Notes under the pieces: generated by a model
What the model saw: the letters and a program-made list of their open reading frames with translations, nothing else
Told to the model about the DNA's origin: nothing
Database searches by the model: none
Translations under genes and position numbers: made by a program
Source of the DNA: RPQJ01 sp963748985
Lineage (GTDB): Bacteria > Pseudomonadota > Gammaproteobacteria > Steroidobacterales > Steroidobacteraceae
Length of the DNA stretch: 64,000 bases
NCBI GenBank assembly: GCA_963748985.1
Contig: CAVVKQ010000015.1
Coordinates: forward strand, 51,765-115,764
Reading direction: 5' to 3'
Shown: positions 9,495 through 17,696 of the stretch, piece after piece
How positions within the stretch are numbered: position 1 is the first letter of the stretch
How the letters are laid out: every line of letters starts with the position of its first letter

Positions 9495-9533
9495 AAAAAA
9501 AAGCCGCGACTCGCTGAGCGAATCGCGGCTTTT
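9495..9533 (-). terminator. strong intrinsic-terminator-like hairpin upstream of the RT remnant
   Basis: AAAAGCCGCGA (9499-9509) and TCGCGGCTTTT (9523-9533) form an almost perfect stem; read on the minus strand it is followed by eight T residues (9502-9495). It can end transcription of the methyltransferase/DUF3365 pair, whose stop is about 200 bp upstream. Class C group II introns are known to insert directly behind terminators, which fits the RT remnant starting 40 bp downstream. Confidence 0.65.
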
Positions 9534-9732
9534 CCGACGCACGGTCTTCCGTGACGGCCCGCAAACGTCCCCCGGTCGGGCCCTCCCTGTCGTCTGTCGC
9601 CCGGTCTCCCCCAGCTTGCGACTGTCAGGCGTTTTACGTGGTTTGACTGGAGTCGTCACGTTGCGGCGCAAAAACGACTGCATACGAATCAACGGCCGAA
9701 TTAGTGTGTCTCTTTCCTGCAACAACGGTCGC

Positions 9733-10350
9733 TCAAGATTTCAGCGCGGACCCCTCGGTCATGTAGCCGGCAAACCTGGGCACGCGCCGCAGGTAATAGT
9801 GCTCGGCATCACGCAGCAGCAAGCCTGATCCCGCCACCAGCTGCACCGTGTCCCGGATGAGATGGCAGCCACCGCCGAGGCGCTGCTGAATCGGGTTGAG
9901 GCGATGCTGCCAACCGGCCACCTGCGCATCGGGCGACAGGCCATGCTCGAGGAACAGGAACTGTCCGCCGGGTTTGAGCACGCGATGAACTTCGCCGAGT
10001 GCATGCACCACGTCGGGAATCGAGCAGAGTGTCAACGTGCAGACAACGGTATCGAAGCTGTCGCCCTCGAACGGCAAGTGCTCCGCGTTCAGGTGATGGA
10101 AGTCCACGGCAACGCGGGACGCCGCGATGCGCGGCAGCGAGAAGCGATCGAGGTCCGCATCGGGATCGATGGCTTCGATGCGACTCACGCCAGGCGGATA
10201 GTGCGGCAGGTTCCGGCCCGTGCCAAAGCCGATTTCGAGAATTCGACCAGACGCCCGGGCCAGCGTGCGACGCCGCGGCTTGTCGAAGACCCGACTTCCC
10301 ATCGTCAGATCGAGCAGGTACGGGAAGACGCAGTGATGATAGAGACCCAT
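9733..10350 (-). CDS. class I SAM-dependent methyltransferase
   Basis: 205 aa. SAM-binding motif I is ILEIGFGTGRN (~37-47); the acidic end of strand 2 is in IEAIDPDAD, and later motifs are FDTVVCTLTLCSIPD and HRVLKPGGQFLFLEHG. This is the Methyltransf_11 (UbiE/COQ5-like) layout. Substrate not identifiable. The start at 10350 (MGLYHHCVFPYLLDLTMG) follows the upstream stop codon with one base between them, so translation is probably coupled to the DUF3365 gene. A longer frame upstream overlaps that gene and was rejected. Confidence 0.8.
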   Translation of the reverse strand: MGLYHHCVFPYLLDLTMGSRVFDKPRRRTLARASGRILEIGFGTGRNLPHYPPGVSRIEAIDPDADLDRFSLPRIAASRVAVDFHHLNAEHLPFEGDSFDTVVCTLTLCSIPDVVHALGEVHRVLKPGGQFLFLEHGLSPDAQVAGWQHRLNPIQQRLGGGCHLIRDTVQLVAGSGLLLRDAEHYYLRRVPRFAGYMTEGSALKS

Positions 10351-10351
10351 G

Positions 10352-10948
10352 CTAGCGAGTCGCTGGCCATCGCACCGTGACGGCGCCACGCAGCTGGCCG
10401 GTTTCAAATCCGGTCGCCGTGTCTTGCGGGTAATCGTGGGCGATTGCCATTTCGAGTTCAGGCGCGAGCGACGCGCCGTGACATGCAAGGCACACAGGTT
10501 GCATGACGATCGCACGCAGGTAGCGGCGCTCGATGCCCCGGGCTGACCGGGACTCGAGAATCGCTTCAGGAGGTGCCGTCGCTGCCGGCAATCCGCTCGA
10601 CAACTCGGCCGCGAAGCCTTGCATGACCGCGCGTTCCAGATCGTCCGGCGCATTCACCGGGTTCCGCAGCCGGAGGGCAGTGCGACTCACTTCGGCACCC
10701 GAGGACGCTGACAGTCGGGCAGCGATCTCCGGTGCACGAGACTTGCAGACGGCTACGGCGGCAACCGGGCCACCTTGCTGCATCGCCTTGCCGAGTTCAG
10801 TCTTCAGCTCGCTCATCAGCTGGTCGGCGAGCGCCCGACTGCGCTCGTCCCATTTCGTTTCTGGCTCACCGCCATACACCGGGAAGGCTGGCACGGCGTG
10901 CAGGCCGAAAAGGATCACTGCAGACCACGCGGTTCGCATCGAGTTCAT
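10352..10948 (-). CDS. DUF3365 (Tll0287-like) c-type haem-binding protein
   Basis: 198 aa, exported: a hydrophobic signal segment (~4-25) precedes the mature part. The domain has the usual DUF3365 pattern: AVAVCKSRAPEIA, RLRNPVNAPDDLER, RSARGIERRYLRAI, then the haem motif QPVCLACHG (CxxCH). Members are periplasmic haem proteins or sensor domains of cyanobacterial Tll0287 type, possibly redox sensors. ATG 10948 was preferred over 10978, which has no ribosome binding site; 10939 also remains possible. The gene heads a two-gene unit with the methyltransferase, divergent from yebC. Confidence 0.75.
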   Translation of the reverse strand: MNSMRTAWSAVILFGLHAVPAFPVYGGEPETKWDERSRALADQLMSELKTELGKAMQQGGPVAAVAVCKSRAPEIAARLSASSGAEVSRTALRLRNPVNAPDDLERAVMQGFAAELSSGLPAATAPPEAILESRSARGIERRYLRAIVMQPVCLACHGASLAPELEMAIAHDYPQDTATGFETGQLRGAVTVRWPATR

Positions 10949-10974
10949 GCCATCACCAGCCCATTCATCGCCAT

Positions 10975-11156
10975 TCAATTTGTAATCGTGAATGTATTAA
11001 TTCAATGCTCTTGATCTGAATATCGCAATTTAATCAATAATTTTTTACAATTATCAACGCTTGCCCGGCTCGATTCCTGCGTGCCATCGACTCGCCGCTG
11101 GGGTAGATTGCGCGCCCTTACCTGCCCCCCGCCTGGCCGGAGTTTACAGAGCAATC
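10975..11156. promoter_or_regulatory. AT-rich divergent promoter region
   Basis: The stretch about 10975-11060 is strikingly AT-rich against a GC-rich window (long A/T tracts, e.g. the T run at 11041-11046). It sits between the divergent DUF3365 and yebC genes and probably holds both promoters. No single convincing -35/-10 pair was assigned. Confidence 0.35.
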
Positions 11157-11879
11157 ATGGGACGAATTTTCGAAGTCAGAAAGCACACGATGTTCGCGCG
11201 CTGGAACCGCATGGCGAAGCAGTTCAGCCGCATCGGCAAGGACATCACGATTGCGGTGAAAAAGGGCGGCTCCGACCCCAACGCGAACCCTGCGCTGCGC
11301 CGTGCGATCCAGAACTCGCGTGCCGTGAACATGCCGAAGGACAAGGTCGAGTCGGCGATCAAGCGCGCTTCCGGACGCGACGCCGCGAACTTCGAAGAGG
11401 TCATCTACGAGGGCTACGCGCCGCACGGGGTTGCCGTGCTGGTCGAATGCGCGACCGACAACCCGACCCGCACCGTCGCTGCGATCCGCAACGCGTTCAA
11501 CAAGAACGGCGGCAACTTTGCCACCTCGGGCAGCGTCGCCTTCCAGTTCCGTCGCATGGGGGTGTTCCGGCTGAACCCGGAGGGCATCGACCAGGACGAC
11601 CTCGAGCTCTACCTGATCGATCACGGGCTCGAAGAATTCGGCGAGAGCACCGGCGAAAAAGGCGAGCCACAGCTGGTCGCGCGCTGCCTGTTCGAAGATT
11701 TCGGCACGCTGCAGAAAGCGCTCGAGGAGCGCGGCATCAACCCGATCTCAGCCGAGCACGAGTACATCTGTACCACCCCGACCGAACTCGGTGATGCGGA
11801 AGCGACCGAAGTGCTCGAACTGATCGACAAGCTCGAGCAGGACGAGGACGTGCAGAAGGTCTACCACACGCTGGCCTAG
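11157..11879 (+). CDS. yebC: YebC/PmpR-family regulator (TACO1-like)
   Basis: 240 aa, the usual family length. The start MGRIFEVRKHTMFARWNRMA resembles the conserved YebC N-terminus (GRSKWANIKH...), although this copy diverges (TMFARWNRMAKQFSR). Downstream landmarks are clear: DPNANPALRRAIQNSR, NMPKDKVESAIKRASG, YEGYAPHGVAVLVE, DNPTRTVAAIRNAFNKNGG. Family members are cytoplasmic proteins that act as DNA-binding regulators or help translation of difficult peptides. The variant N-terminus puts it in the second YebC subgroup (YeeN-like) rather than the one beside ruvC; no ruv genes are nearby. Confidence 0.9.
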   Translation: MGRIFEVRKHTMFARWNRMAKQFSRIGKDITIAVKKGGSDPNANPALRRAIQNSRAVNMPKDKVESAIKRASGRDAANFEEVIYEGYAPHGVAVLVECATDNPTRTVAAIRNAFNKNGGNFATSGSVAFQFRRMGVFRLNPEGIDQDDLELYLIDHGLEEFGESTGEKGEPQLVARCLFEDFGTLQKALEERGINPISAEHEYICTTPTELGDAEATEVLELIDKLEQDEDVQKVYHTLA

Positions 11880-11893
11880 CCACCTCGGCCGCG

Positions 11894-12301
11894 TCAGCCA
11901 AGCGACTCCAGGGCATCCGCAACAGTCAGCGCGCCGGCGAAAGCTGTCAGCACGGCCCGGTCTGCAGTCACCAATGGCGCACCGAGGATTTTCGCCAGCG
12001 CGACGAACTCGGCATCGTAGGCGGACAGTCGACTGGCCTCCGTCACCGCAAACACGCGGTCACTCGGCAAGTGATGCTCGCGTCCCGCCAGTGCGGTTTC
12101 AGCCGCGAGCATGATCTGGCGCACCTGGGACTCGTCCAGACTCCCGTCGCGGCGATACCCGGTAAGAACGCTGCGCAACTCCGATCGCCACAGCACCGGT
12201 GCATGCCAGTCGGGATCCAGTCGCCGCAGGCGATGCGCATGCGCAGTCTGATCGCCGTTGATCCAGCAATACGCGATGACATTGCTGTCGACAACGATCA
12301 C
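11894..12301 (-). CDS. vapC: PIN-domain toxin, VapC family
   Basis: 135 aa. The acidic residues of the PIN RNase site are visible: Asp in MIVVDSNVIAY, Glu in WRSELRSVL, Asp in SAYDAEFVALA and Asp in VTADRAVL. PIN toxins cleave RNA and are neutralised by a partner antitoxin. It starts with GTG whose sequence overlaps the TGA stop of the antitoxin gene by 4 bp, the classic toxin-antitoxin arrangement. Confidence 0.85.
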   Translation of the reverse strand: MIVVDSNVIAYCWINGDQTAHAHRLRRLDPDWHAPVLWRSELRSVLTGYRRDGSLDESQVRQIMLAAETALAGREHHLPSDRVFAVTEASRLSAYDAEFVALAKILGAPLVTADRAVLTAFAGALTVADALESLG

Positions 12302-12540
12302 GCGCGGCCCGAATTGCGATAGCGTCGCACCCGCGTGTGATCGACGCGCGGCAGGGCTGCCACGAAACGCTCGAGCCGCTCCTGTTCGGAGGCAACGTCG
12401 ACTGCAGGCGCCTCGAGCTGCGCTTCAAGCAATGCCAGGATCTCCCGGTTCAGGCTGCGCCGGTTGGATTCGGCACGCGCCTTGAGCTGCACGTGCAGCT
12501 CGGCTGGAATGTTTTTCAGCGTCAGGTTGAGCATGCGCAT
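12298..12540 (-). CDS. vapB: ribbon-helix-helix antitoxin, FitA/VapB type
   Basis: 80 aa. The N-terminal MLNLTLKNIPAELHVQLKARAESNRRSLNREILALLE is the Arc/FitA ribbon-helix-helix DNA-binding fold: beta strand LNLTLKNI, then two helices. The C-terminal tail (Glu/Arg-rich) would bind and block the PIN toxin. First gene of the pair; it likely represses its own promoter through the repeats just upstream. MRMLN (12540) was taken as start; MLN is possible. Confidence 0.8.
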   Translation of the reverse strand: MRMLNLTLKNIPAELHVQLKARAESNRRSLNREILALLEAQLEAPAVDVASEQERLERFVAALPRVDHTRVRRYRNSGRA

Positions 12541-12563
12541 AGTGGTACCGTGTTGGTACCGTA
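12541..12563 (-). promoter_or_regulatory. candidate antitoxin operator (two GGTACC palindromes)
   Basis: Two copies of GGTACCGT (12544-12551 and 12555-12562, 11-bp period, i.e. one helical turn) lie directly before the antitoxin start. Each contains the palindrome GGTACC. This spacing suits a pair of ribbon-helix-helix dimers autoregulating the operon; the assignment is inferred from position and symmetry only. Confidence 0.45.
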
Positions 12564-12713
12564 ATGGTGTCGAAAACTGAGCCCTTGATCAAGTGCGGGC
12601 GCGATTCTCATCGGCTCGCCACCTCGGATCGCGTTGAATTCGCGGGCAAAGCGACCAGATTGACCCGCCCCGGTGGTTGGGAACGGACCCAAGCCGTCTA
12701 AACTTCACGCCTC

Positions 12714-15335
12714 ATGCAGACCTCCGCCCGCGAACTCTTCTCCTACCGCAAGCACTGGGCGCACCGCTTCGGTGCTGCCCCGTTCCTGCCCATGTCGAAG
12801 GAGGAGATGGACGCGCTCGGCTGGGATTCGTGCGACGTCATCCTGGTCACGGGCGACGCCTACGTCGACCATCCGAGCTTCGGCATGGCGATCGTGGGTC
12901 GCGTGCTCGAAGCACAAGGTTTCCGCGTCGGCATCATCGCCCAACCCGATTGGCACTCGACCCGCGACTTCGTAAGACTCGGCAAGCCGAACCTGTTCTT
13001 CGGCATCACCGGCGGCAACATGGATTCGATGGTGAACCGCTACACCGCGGATCGCCGCATTCGCACGGATGACGCATACACCCCTGACGGCGCGGGTGGC
13101 GCGCGACCGGATCGCTGCGTGATCGTGTACTCACAGCGTTGCCGCGAAGCCGCGAAAGACGTTCCGATCGTGATCGGTGGCATCGAGGCTTCGCTGCGCC
13201 GCATCGCGCACTTCGACTACTGGTCGGAAAAGGTGCGTCGTTCGGTCCTGCTCGATGCCAAGGCCGACCTGCTCGTGTTCGGCAACGCCGAGCGGCAGAT
13301 CTGCGAGATCGCGCATCGGCTTGCAGCGGGCAAGAAGATCGAGGAAATCGACGATCTGCGTGGCACAGCGTTCGTGCGCAAGGCGGTGCCGGCAGGCTGG
13401 GCCGAAATTGATTCAACGACGATCGACGCGCCGGGAACGCTGGCGCCGCCGGTCGATCCGTATGCGATGGAGCCAGCGTCGAGCTTCGCTCGCAAGAGTG
13501 GAGTCGTGGACGGCGCTTCAGTTCCGGGTCCGGGGTTCGTGCGGAAGGACGCCGTAAACCCATCCATGGGGGCTCCGGCCGCGCCGTCCATGGCGCGGAC
13601 GGCCTTCCGCACAGATCCCGGACCCGGAACTGGCGCCTCGGCCCCTTCACACAGCGGTGGCGACGTCGCGATGGCCGACTCCGGATCGCCTTTCCGCGGC
13701 AGGAAGAACCAAAACAGCTCGGCAACGCTGGACGCTGCAATTGCACGCAACGACGCCGCAATGCCGGCCCCGTCTTCCGGGTTTGCCCGGGAGGCCGTGC
13801 GCGCCATGGACGGCGCGCCCGGAGCCCCCACGGATGGGTTTACGGCGTCCTCCCGGACAAACCCGGAAGACGGGGCCGGTGGCAGCGGCGTGAGCACCGG
13901 CAATCGCACGGATATCGTGCTGAAGTTCCACGGTCGCCCATCGACAATGACAAACCGCGAGCACAGCGTCATCCGCATGCCGTCGTACGAAGCGGTCGTG
14001 GACGACCCCATCCTGTACGCGCACGCCTCGCGCATCCTTCATCTAGAAGCAAATCCCGGAAACGCGCGCGCGCTCGTGCAGCGCCACGGCGACACGGACG
14101 TCTGGCTGAACCCGCCGCCGATCCCGCTGACCACCAGAGAGATGGATGCGGTATACGAGCTGCCGTACCAGCGCGTGCCGCATCCGGTCTACGGCGCCGC
14201 GAAGATTCCCGCGTACGAGATGATCCGTTTCTCGATCTCGATCCAGCGCGGCTGCTTCGGCGGCTGCACCTTCTGTTCGATCACCGAGCACGAGGGCCGC
14301 ATCATCCAGAACCGTTCCGAAGACTCGGTGATCCGCGAGATCGAGACGATCCGCGACACCGTGCCGGGCTTCACCGGCGTGATCTCGGACCTCGGCGGGC
14401 CCACCGCCAACATGTACCGCGTCGCGTGCAGATCGCGCGAGATCGAAGCTGCGTGCCGCAAGCCGTCGTGCGTGTACCCCGGAATCTGCCCGAACCTGAA
14501 CACGGATCACTCGCCGCTGATCAGGCTGTACCGGCGCGCACGCGAACTGAAGGGCGTAAAGAAAGTGCTGATCGCATCGGGCGTACGGTACGACCTCGCG
14601 ATCGAATCACCCGAGTACGTGAAGGAGCTGACGCAGCACCACGTGGGCGGGTACCTCAAGATCGCGCCCGAAGCGCTCGCGGAAGGCCCGCTCTCCAAGA
14701 TGATGAAGCCGGGAGTCGGCAGCTATGACCGCTTCAAGGAGCTCTTCGACAAGTTCTCGAAGGAAGTGGGCAAGGAGCAGTACCTGATTCCGTACTTCAT
14801 CGCGGCACACCCGGGTACGCGCGACGAAGACATGCTCGAACTCGCGCTCTGGCTCAAGCGCAATGGCTTCCGCGCCGACCAGGTGCAGGCATTCCTGCCC
14901 TCGCCGATGGCGACGGCCACCGCGATGTACCACTCGGGCAAGAATCCGCTGCACAAGGTGACGCGCACCTCGGAGGATGTCGTCATTCCGAAGGGCACGC
15001 GCCAGCGCCGCCTGCACAAGGCATTCCTGCGCTATCACGATCCGAACAACTGGCCGCTGTTGCGCGAAGCGCTGCGGCAGATGGGGCGCTCCGACCTGAT
15101 CGGCAATGGCCGGAACCAGCTGGTGCCGACGTATCAGCCGATCGGCACCGGCCGTGCCCACGAAGGTCATCGCAAGCCTGGGAAGGCTCCCGCATCACCG
15201 ACGAGATCGCAGCCGAAGGCGGCGGCCAAAGCCAGGACTGCACAGCCGTTCCGCACTCAGCACACTGGATTGCCACGCGTGCCGACCGAAGCCCCGCGGC
15301 GCCCGCCGGGTCCGAAGCGCAAACCGGGCCGGTGA
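12714..15335 (+). CDS. ygiQ: YgiQ family radical SAM protein with extended linker
   Basis: 873 aa, longer than the usual ~700-740. Conserved blocks: N-terminal SYRKHWAHRFGAAPFLPMSKEEMD, VYSQRCREAAKDVPIVIGGIEASL, then the radical SAM cluster C514xxxC518xxC521 (GCFGGCTFCSITEHEG), ISDLGGPTANMYR, PSCVYPGICPNLNTDH and HHVGGYLKIAPEAL. The family binds a 4Fe-4S cluster and SAM; its reaction is unknown. The linker at residues ~256-405, about 35 aa in relatives, is swollen by two palindromic DNA repeats (13521-13630 and 13764-13879) that stay in frame. The C-terminal tail is Lys/Pro/Ala-rich and disordered. The gene is monocistronic. Confidence 0.9.
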   Translation: MQTSARELFSYRKHWAHRFGAAPFLPMSKEEMDALGWDSCDVILVTGDAYVDHPSFGMAIVGRVLEAQGFRVGIIAQPDWHSTRDFVRLGKPNLFFGITGGNMDSMVNRYTADRRIRTDDAYTPDGAGGARPDRCVIVYSQRCREAAKDVPIVIGGIEASLRRIAHFDYWSEKVRRSVLLDAKADLLVFGNAERQICEIAHRLAAGKKIEEIDDLRGTAFVRKAVPAGWAEIDSTTIDAPGTLAPPVDPYAMEPASSFARKSGVVDGASVPGPGFVRKDAVNPSMGAPAAPSMARTAFRTDPGPGTGASAPSHSGGDVAMADSGSPFRGRKNQNSSATLDAAIARNDAAMPAPSSGFAREAVRAMDGAPGAPTDGFTASSRTNPEDGAGGSGVSTGNRTDIVLKFHGRPSTMTNREHSVIRMPSYEAVVDDPILYAHASRILHLEANPGNARALVQRHGDTDVWLNPPPIPLTTREMDAVYELPYQRVPHPVYGAAKIPAYEMIRFSISIQRGCFGGCTFCSITEHEGRIIQNRSEDSVIREIETIRDTVPGFTGVISDLGGPTANMYRVACRSREIEAACRKPSCVYPGICPNLNTDHSPLIRLYRRARELKGVKKVLIASGVRYDLAIESPEYVKELTQHHVGGYLKIAPEALAEGPLSKMMKPGVGSYDRFKELFDKFSKEVGKEQYLIPYFIAAHPGTRDEDMLELALWLKRNGFRADQVQAFLPSPMATATAMYHSGKNPLHKVTRTSEDVVIPKGTRQRRLHKAFLRYHDPNNWPLLREALRQMGRSDLIGNGRNQLVPTYQPIGTGRAHEGHRKPGKAPASPTRSQPKAAAKARTAQPFRTQHTGLPRVPTEAPRRPPGPKRKPGR
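13521..13630 (+). repeat. palindromic repeat element, copy 1, inside ygiQ
   Basis: Outer arms GTTCCGGGTCCGGG (13521-13534) and CCCGGACCCGGAAC (13617-13630) are perfectly complementary; inner arms GTGCGGAAGG (13539-13548) and CCTTCCGCAC (13603-13612) extend the stem. The core (13549-13602) contains AAACCCATCCATGGGGGCTC. The copy stays in the ygiQ frame and encodes a Gly/Pro/Ala-rich stretch. Confidence 0.8.
13764..13879 (-). repeat. palindromic repeat element, copy 2 (inverted), inside ygiQ
   Basis: Arms of 31 bp (13764-13794 and 13849-13879) are complementary with a single mismatch. The core (13795-13848) is the reverse complement of the copy-1 core with about three differences, so the same element sits here in opposite orientation. 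The arms differ from copy 1 yet stay self-complementary, meaning base pairing has been conserved rather than sequence. Confidence 0.8.
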
Positions 15336-15394
15336 CCCGCCCGGTGCGCCGGCGGGGTAACCGGTCCGCACGACCGTCACCCCGAAGTCGTCAA

Positions 15395-15490
15395 TCAGCC
15401 CTTCTTGGCTTTCTTCTCGGCGCGCTTCTCTTCCTTCGACTTCGCCGGCTTCTTTTTCGTTTCCTTCTTTCGATCCATGCCCTTGCCCAT
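15395..15490 (-). CDS. small lysine-rich protein
   Basis: A 31-residue frame, MGKGMDRKKETKKKPAKSKE followed by EKRAEKKAKKG, is nearly all Lys/Arg/Glu/Ala. It has an ATG at 15490 with GGGAGTGAG upstream. Small strongly basic proteins of this look (MGKG/MSKG start, poly-Lys tail) are common in gammaproteobacteria and may bind nucleic acid, but no function is assigned. It is tail-to-tail with ygiQ. Confidence 0.55.
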   Translation of the reverse strand: MGKGMDRKKETKKKPAKSKEEKRAEKKAKKG

Positions 15491-15533
15491 GTCGCTCACT
15501 CCCGTGGTGATTGGTCGAAGGCGAGAGCTTAAA

Positions 15534-17456
15534 TCAGTTGTAGCGATTCGTCTTGAACAGGTCGGACGCCGTCTGGAAATACGCGACGCCCAGATCCTGC
15601 AGGGCCGTATCGTCCGCGACCGGCTTGAAGGTCTTCGCCAGCGGGTCGTAGGCCAGGGATTGGTGGGTCTTGCCCAGACCGAGCACCACGAGCTGGTTGT
15701 CACGCAGGATCGCCACGTCGTGGTTGTGGCTGAAGAGCGCAACTCGCGCGTGATCCGGCCGCTCGTGCAGCGCATCGATACCGAAGAAAGGCGCCTCGTA
15801 CTGCATCCCGAGCAGGCCGAGCACCGTCGGCGCAATGTCGATCTGTGTCATCAGGGTGTCGATCTGGCGCGGCGCGACGTGCTTCGGCGAGTAGATCATC
15901 AGCGGGATTTCATACGTCTCGAGCGGAATCTCGGCCTTGCCATAGACGCGCGCGCCGTGATCGGCGACCACGACAAATATCGTGTCGTCGAACCACGGCT
16001 GCGTGGCGGCCTCGCGCAGGAAACAGCCAAGCGCGTAGTCGGCGTAGCGCACGCCCGCCTGCCGGCCGCCGCCCTCCTCCGGGATGCCCAGTTGCTCCAG
16101 GCCCGGACGGAACGTAAACGGCTTGTGGTTCGACGTCGTCATGATGATCGAGAAGAACGGCTTGCCCGCTTTGAACTGCTCGCCGTAGTGCTGGATTGCA
16201 CGGTCGAACAGGTCTTCGTCGGCGACGCCCCAGACGTTCTCGAAACGGACGTTGTCGATGTCGGTGCGGTCGAGTACCTGGAATCCGTTGCCCGCGAAAA
16301 ACGTGTTCATGTCGTCGAAGTAGCCGTATCCGCCGTAGAGGAAGCTGCTCTCGTAGCCGAGGTCATCCATCACCTTGCCCCAACTGCCGATGCCCTGGTT
16401 GCCAGGCCGGCGCAGGATCGAGACGGTCGGGATCGGCGGGAAAGAAGATGCAATCGCCTCCAGGCCCCGCACGGTGCGGGTGCCGGAGGCATAGGTGTTG
16501 GCGAACCAGAGGCCCTGCTTCGCGTAGGCGTCGAAGTTCGGCGTCCAATCCTTGCTGGAGCCGTGCAGCTTGCTGAACTCGGCGCCGAACGACTCGCTCG
16601 ACACGACGACGACGTTGAGCTGGCCGAGGCCATCGGGCCGGGCGGCATGGGACCGGTTCATCTTGCCGAGCGCCAGCTGCGTGAACTGCGCTCCGTCGTC
16701 CGCCAGTTCCGTCTGCATCAGGCGAAGGTTGTCCGCCGGCTTCGCGCTGGCGTAGTAGGACTCGTAGTCGATGTCGCTGGTGCGTGCTGCGCGGAAGAAG
16801 CTGCTGTGCCCATTCTGCACCAGCTCGTTCTCCACGCGGTTCGATGACAGCGACAAGGCGTTGGTCGGGTAGAACGCAACGGAGAGAGCCAGCAAGACGG
16901 CATAGGGCGTGAGCACCACGAGCCGCTCGCGCAACCGGACGACGCGAACGAACCCTGGCTTGATCGAGTTGCGCAGGAAGTAGACGGCCAGCGCCGCCAG
17001 CGTCACGGCGACGCCGAGCACCTTCATCACCGGATACGCATCCCAGATGTCGGTGAACACTTCGGTCGGATAGGCGAGGTAGTCGTACGCAACGATGTTG
17101 AAGCGCGCGTCGAACTCCTCGAAGAAGAAGTATTCCGCCGCGTTCAGGTAGATCAATCCCGTGATCGTCACGGCAGTGGCGCCGAACAGGATCACGCGGT
17201 TGGCGGTCGACCGGAACCAGCGATCAGGCAACAGCAGGATGTAGAGCGCGAACGGCGCGAACAGGTAAAGGCTCTCGACGAGGTCGTTGATGAAACCCGC
17301 CGTCAGGACATACGGCAGCCGGGAGGCGCCGACATCGGCCTCAATTCCAAACCTGGCCCACAGCAAGGTCCGCCCTGCCAGTCCGAGCACCATGTAGACG
17401 GCCACGACGGTCAGCCAGGGCGAAAAGCGGGTCAGGGCTTTGCGGAACGGCGGCAT
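15534..17456 (-). CDS. LTA synthase / sulfatase-like membrane phosphotransferase
   Basis: 640 aa. About five transmembrane helices (~1-170) anchor a C-terminal alkaline-phosphatase-fold domain in the periplasm. Active-site signs: metal ligand Glu in VVVSSESFGAEF, probable Thr nucleophile in SGTRTVRGLEA, and the late metal site VVVADHGARVYG plus SHNHD. LtaS/OpgB/EptA-like relatives transfer phosphoglycerol or phosphoethanolamine to glycans or lipids; since Gram-negatives lack LTA, a role in decorating periplasmic glycans or lipid A is more likely (inference). ATG 17456 (MPPFRKALTRF) has AAGG upstream; 17501 is a less likely start. Single gene, divergent from the glycine-zipper gene. Confidence 0.8.
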   Translation of the reverse strand: MPPFRKALTRFSPWLTVVAVYMVLGLAGRTLLWARFGIEADVGASRLPYVLTAGFINDLVESLYLFAPFALYILLLPDRWFRSTANRVILFGATAVTITGLIYLNAAEYFFFEEFDARFNIVAYDYLAYPTEVFTDIWDAYPVMKVLGVAVTLAALAVYFLRNSIKPGFVRVVRLRERLVVLTPYAVLLALSVAFYPTNALSLSSNRVENELVQNGHSSFFRAARTSDIDYESYYASAKPADNLRLMQTELADDGAQFTQLALGKMNRSHAARPDGLGQLNVVVVSSESFGAEFSKLHGSSKDWTPNFDAYAKQGLWFANTYASGTRTVRGLEAIASSFPPIPTVSILRRPGNQGIGSWGKVMDDLGYESSFLYGGYGYFDDMNTFFAGNGFQVLDRTDIDNVRFENVWGVADEDLFDRAIQHYGEQFKAGKPFFSIIMTTSNHKPFTFRPGLEQLGIPEEGGGRQAGVRYADYALGCFLREAATQPWFDDTIFVVVADHGARVYGKAEIPLETYEIPLMIYSPKHVAPRQIDTLMTQIDIAPTVLGLLGMQYEAPFFGIDALHERPDHARVALFSHNHDVAILRDNQLVVLGLGKTHQSLAYDPLAKTFKPVADDTALQDLGVAYFQTASDLFKTNRYN

Positions 17457-17696
17457 CTGGCTGGAATCCTTGAAGAAATTCGGATGACCGCACCGGCCCA
17501 TGGCGGGTGGGTCATGGTTTAGACGCCATTTCGGGCCGGAATCAATCGTGGGTCGCCCGACTTTGACTTAACGCAGTTCGCGCGCGTGACGGGAGTCACT
17601 CATTGGCCCGACCGTCGTGTCGAGACCAGCGAGGACGGTTAGCGTTGGCCACGTGTCCAATCGGGACTCGATCGCTGACGAGCCGAGGAGGTTTCG

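Noticed and set aside
15336..15356. Stem CCCGCC/GGCGGG behind ygiQ
   Set aside because: Short stem without a T run; not distinguishable from chance in GC-rich DNA.
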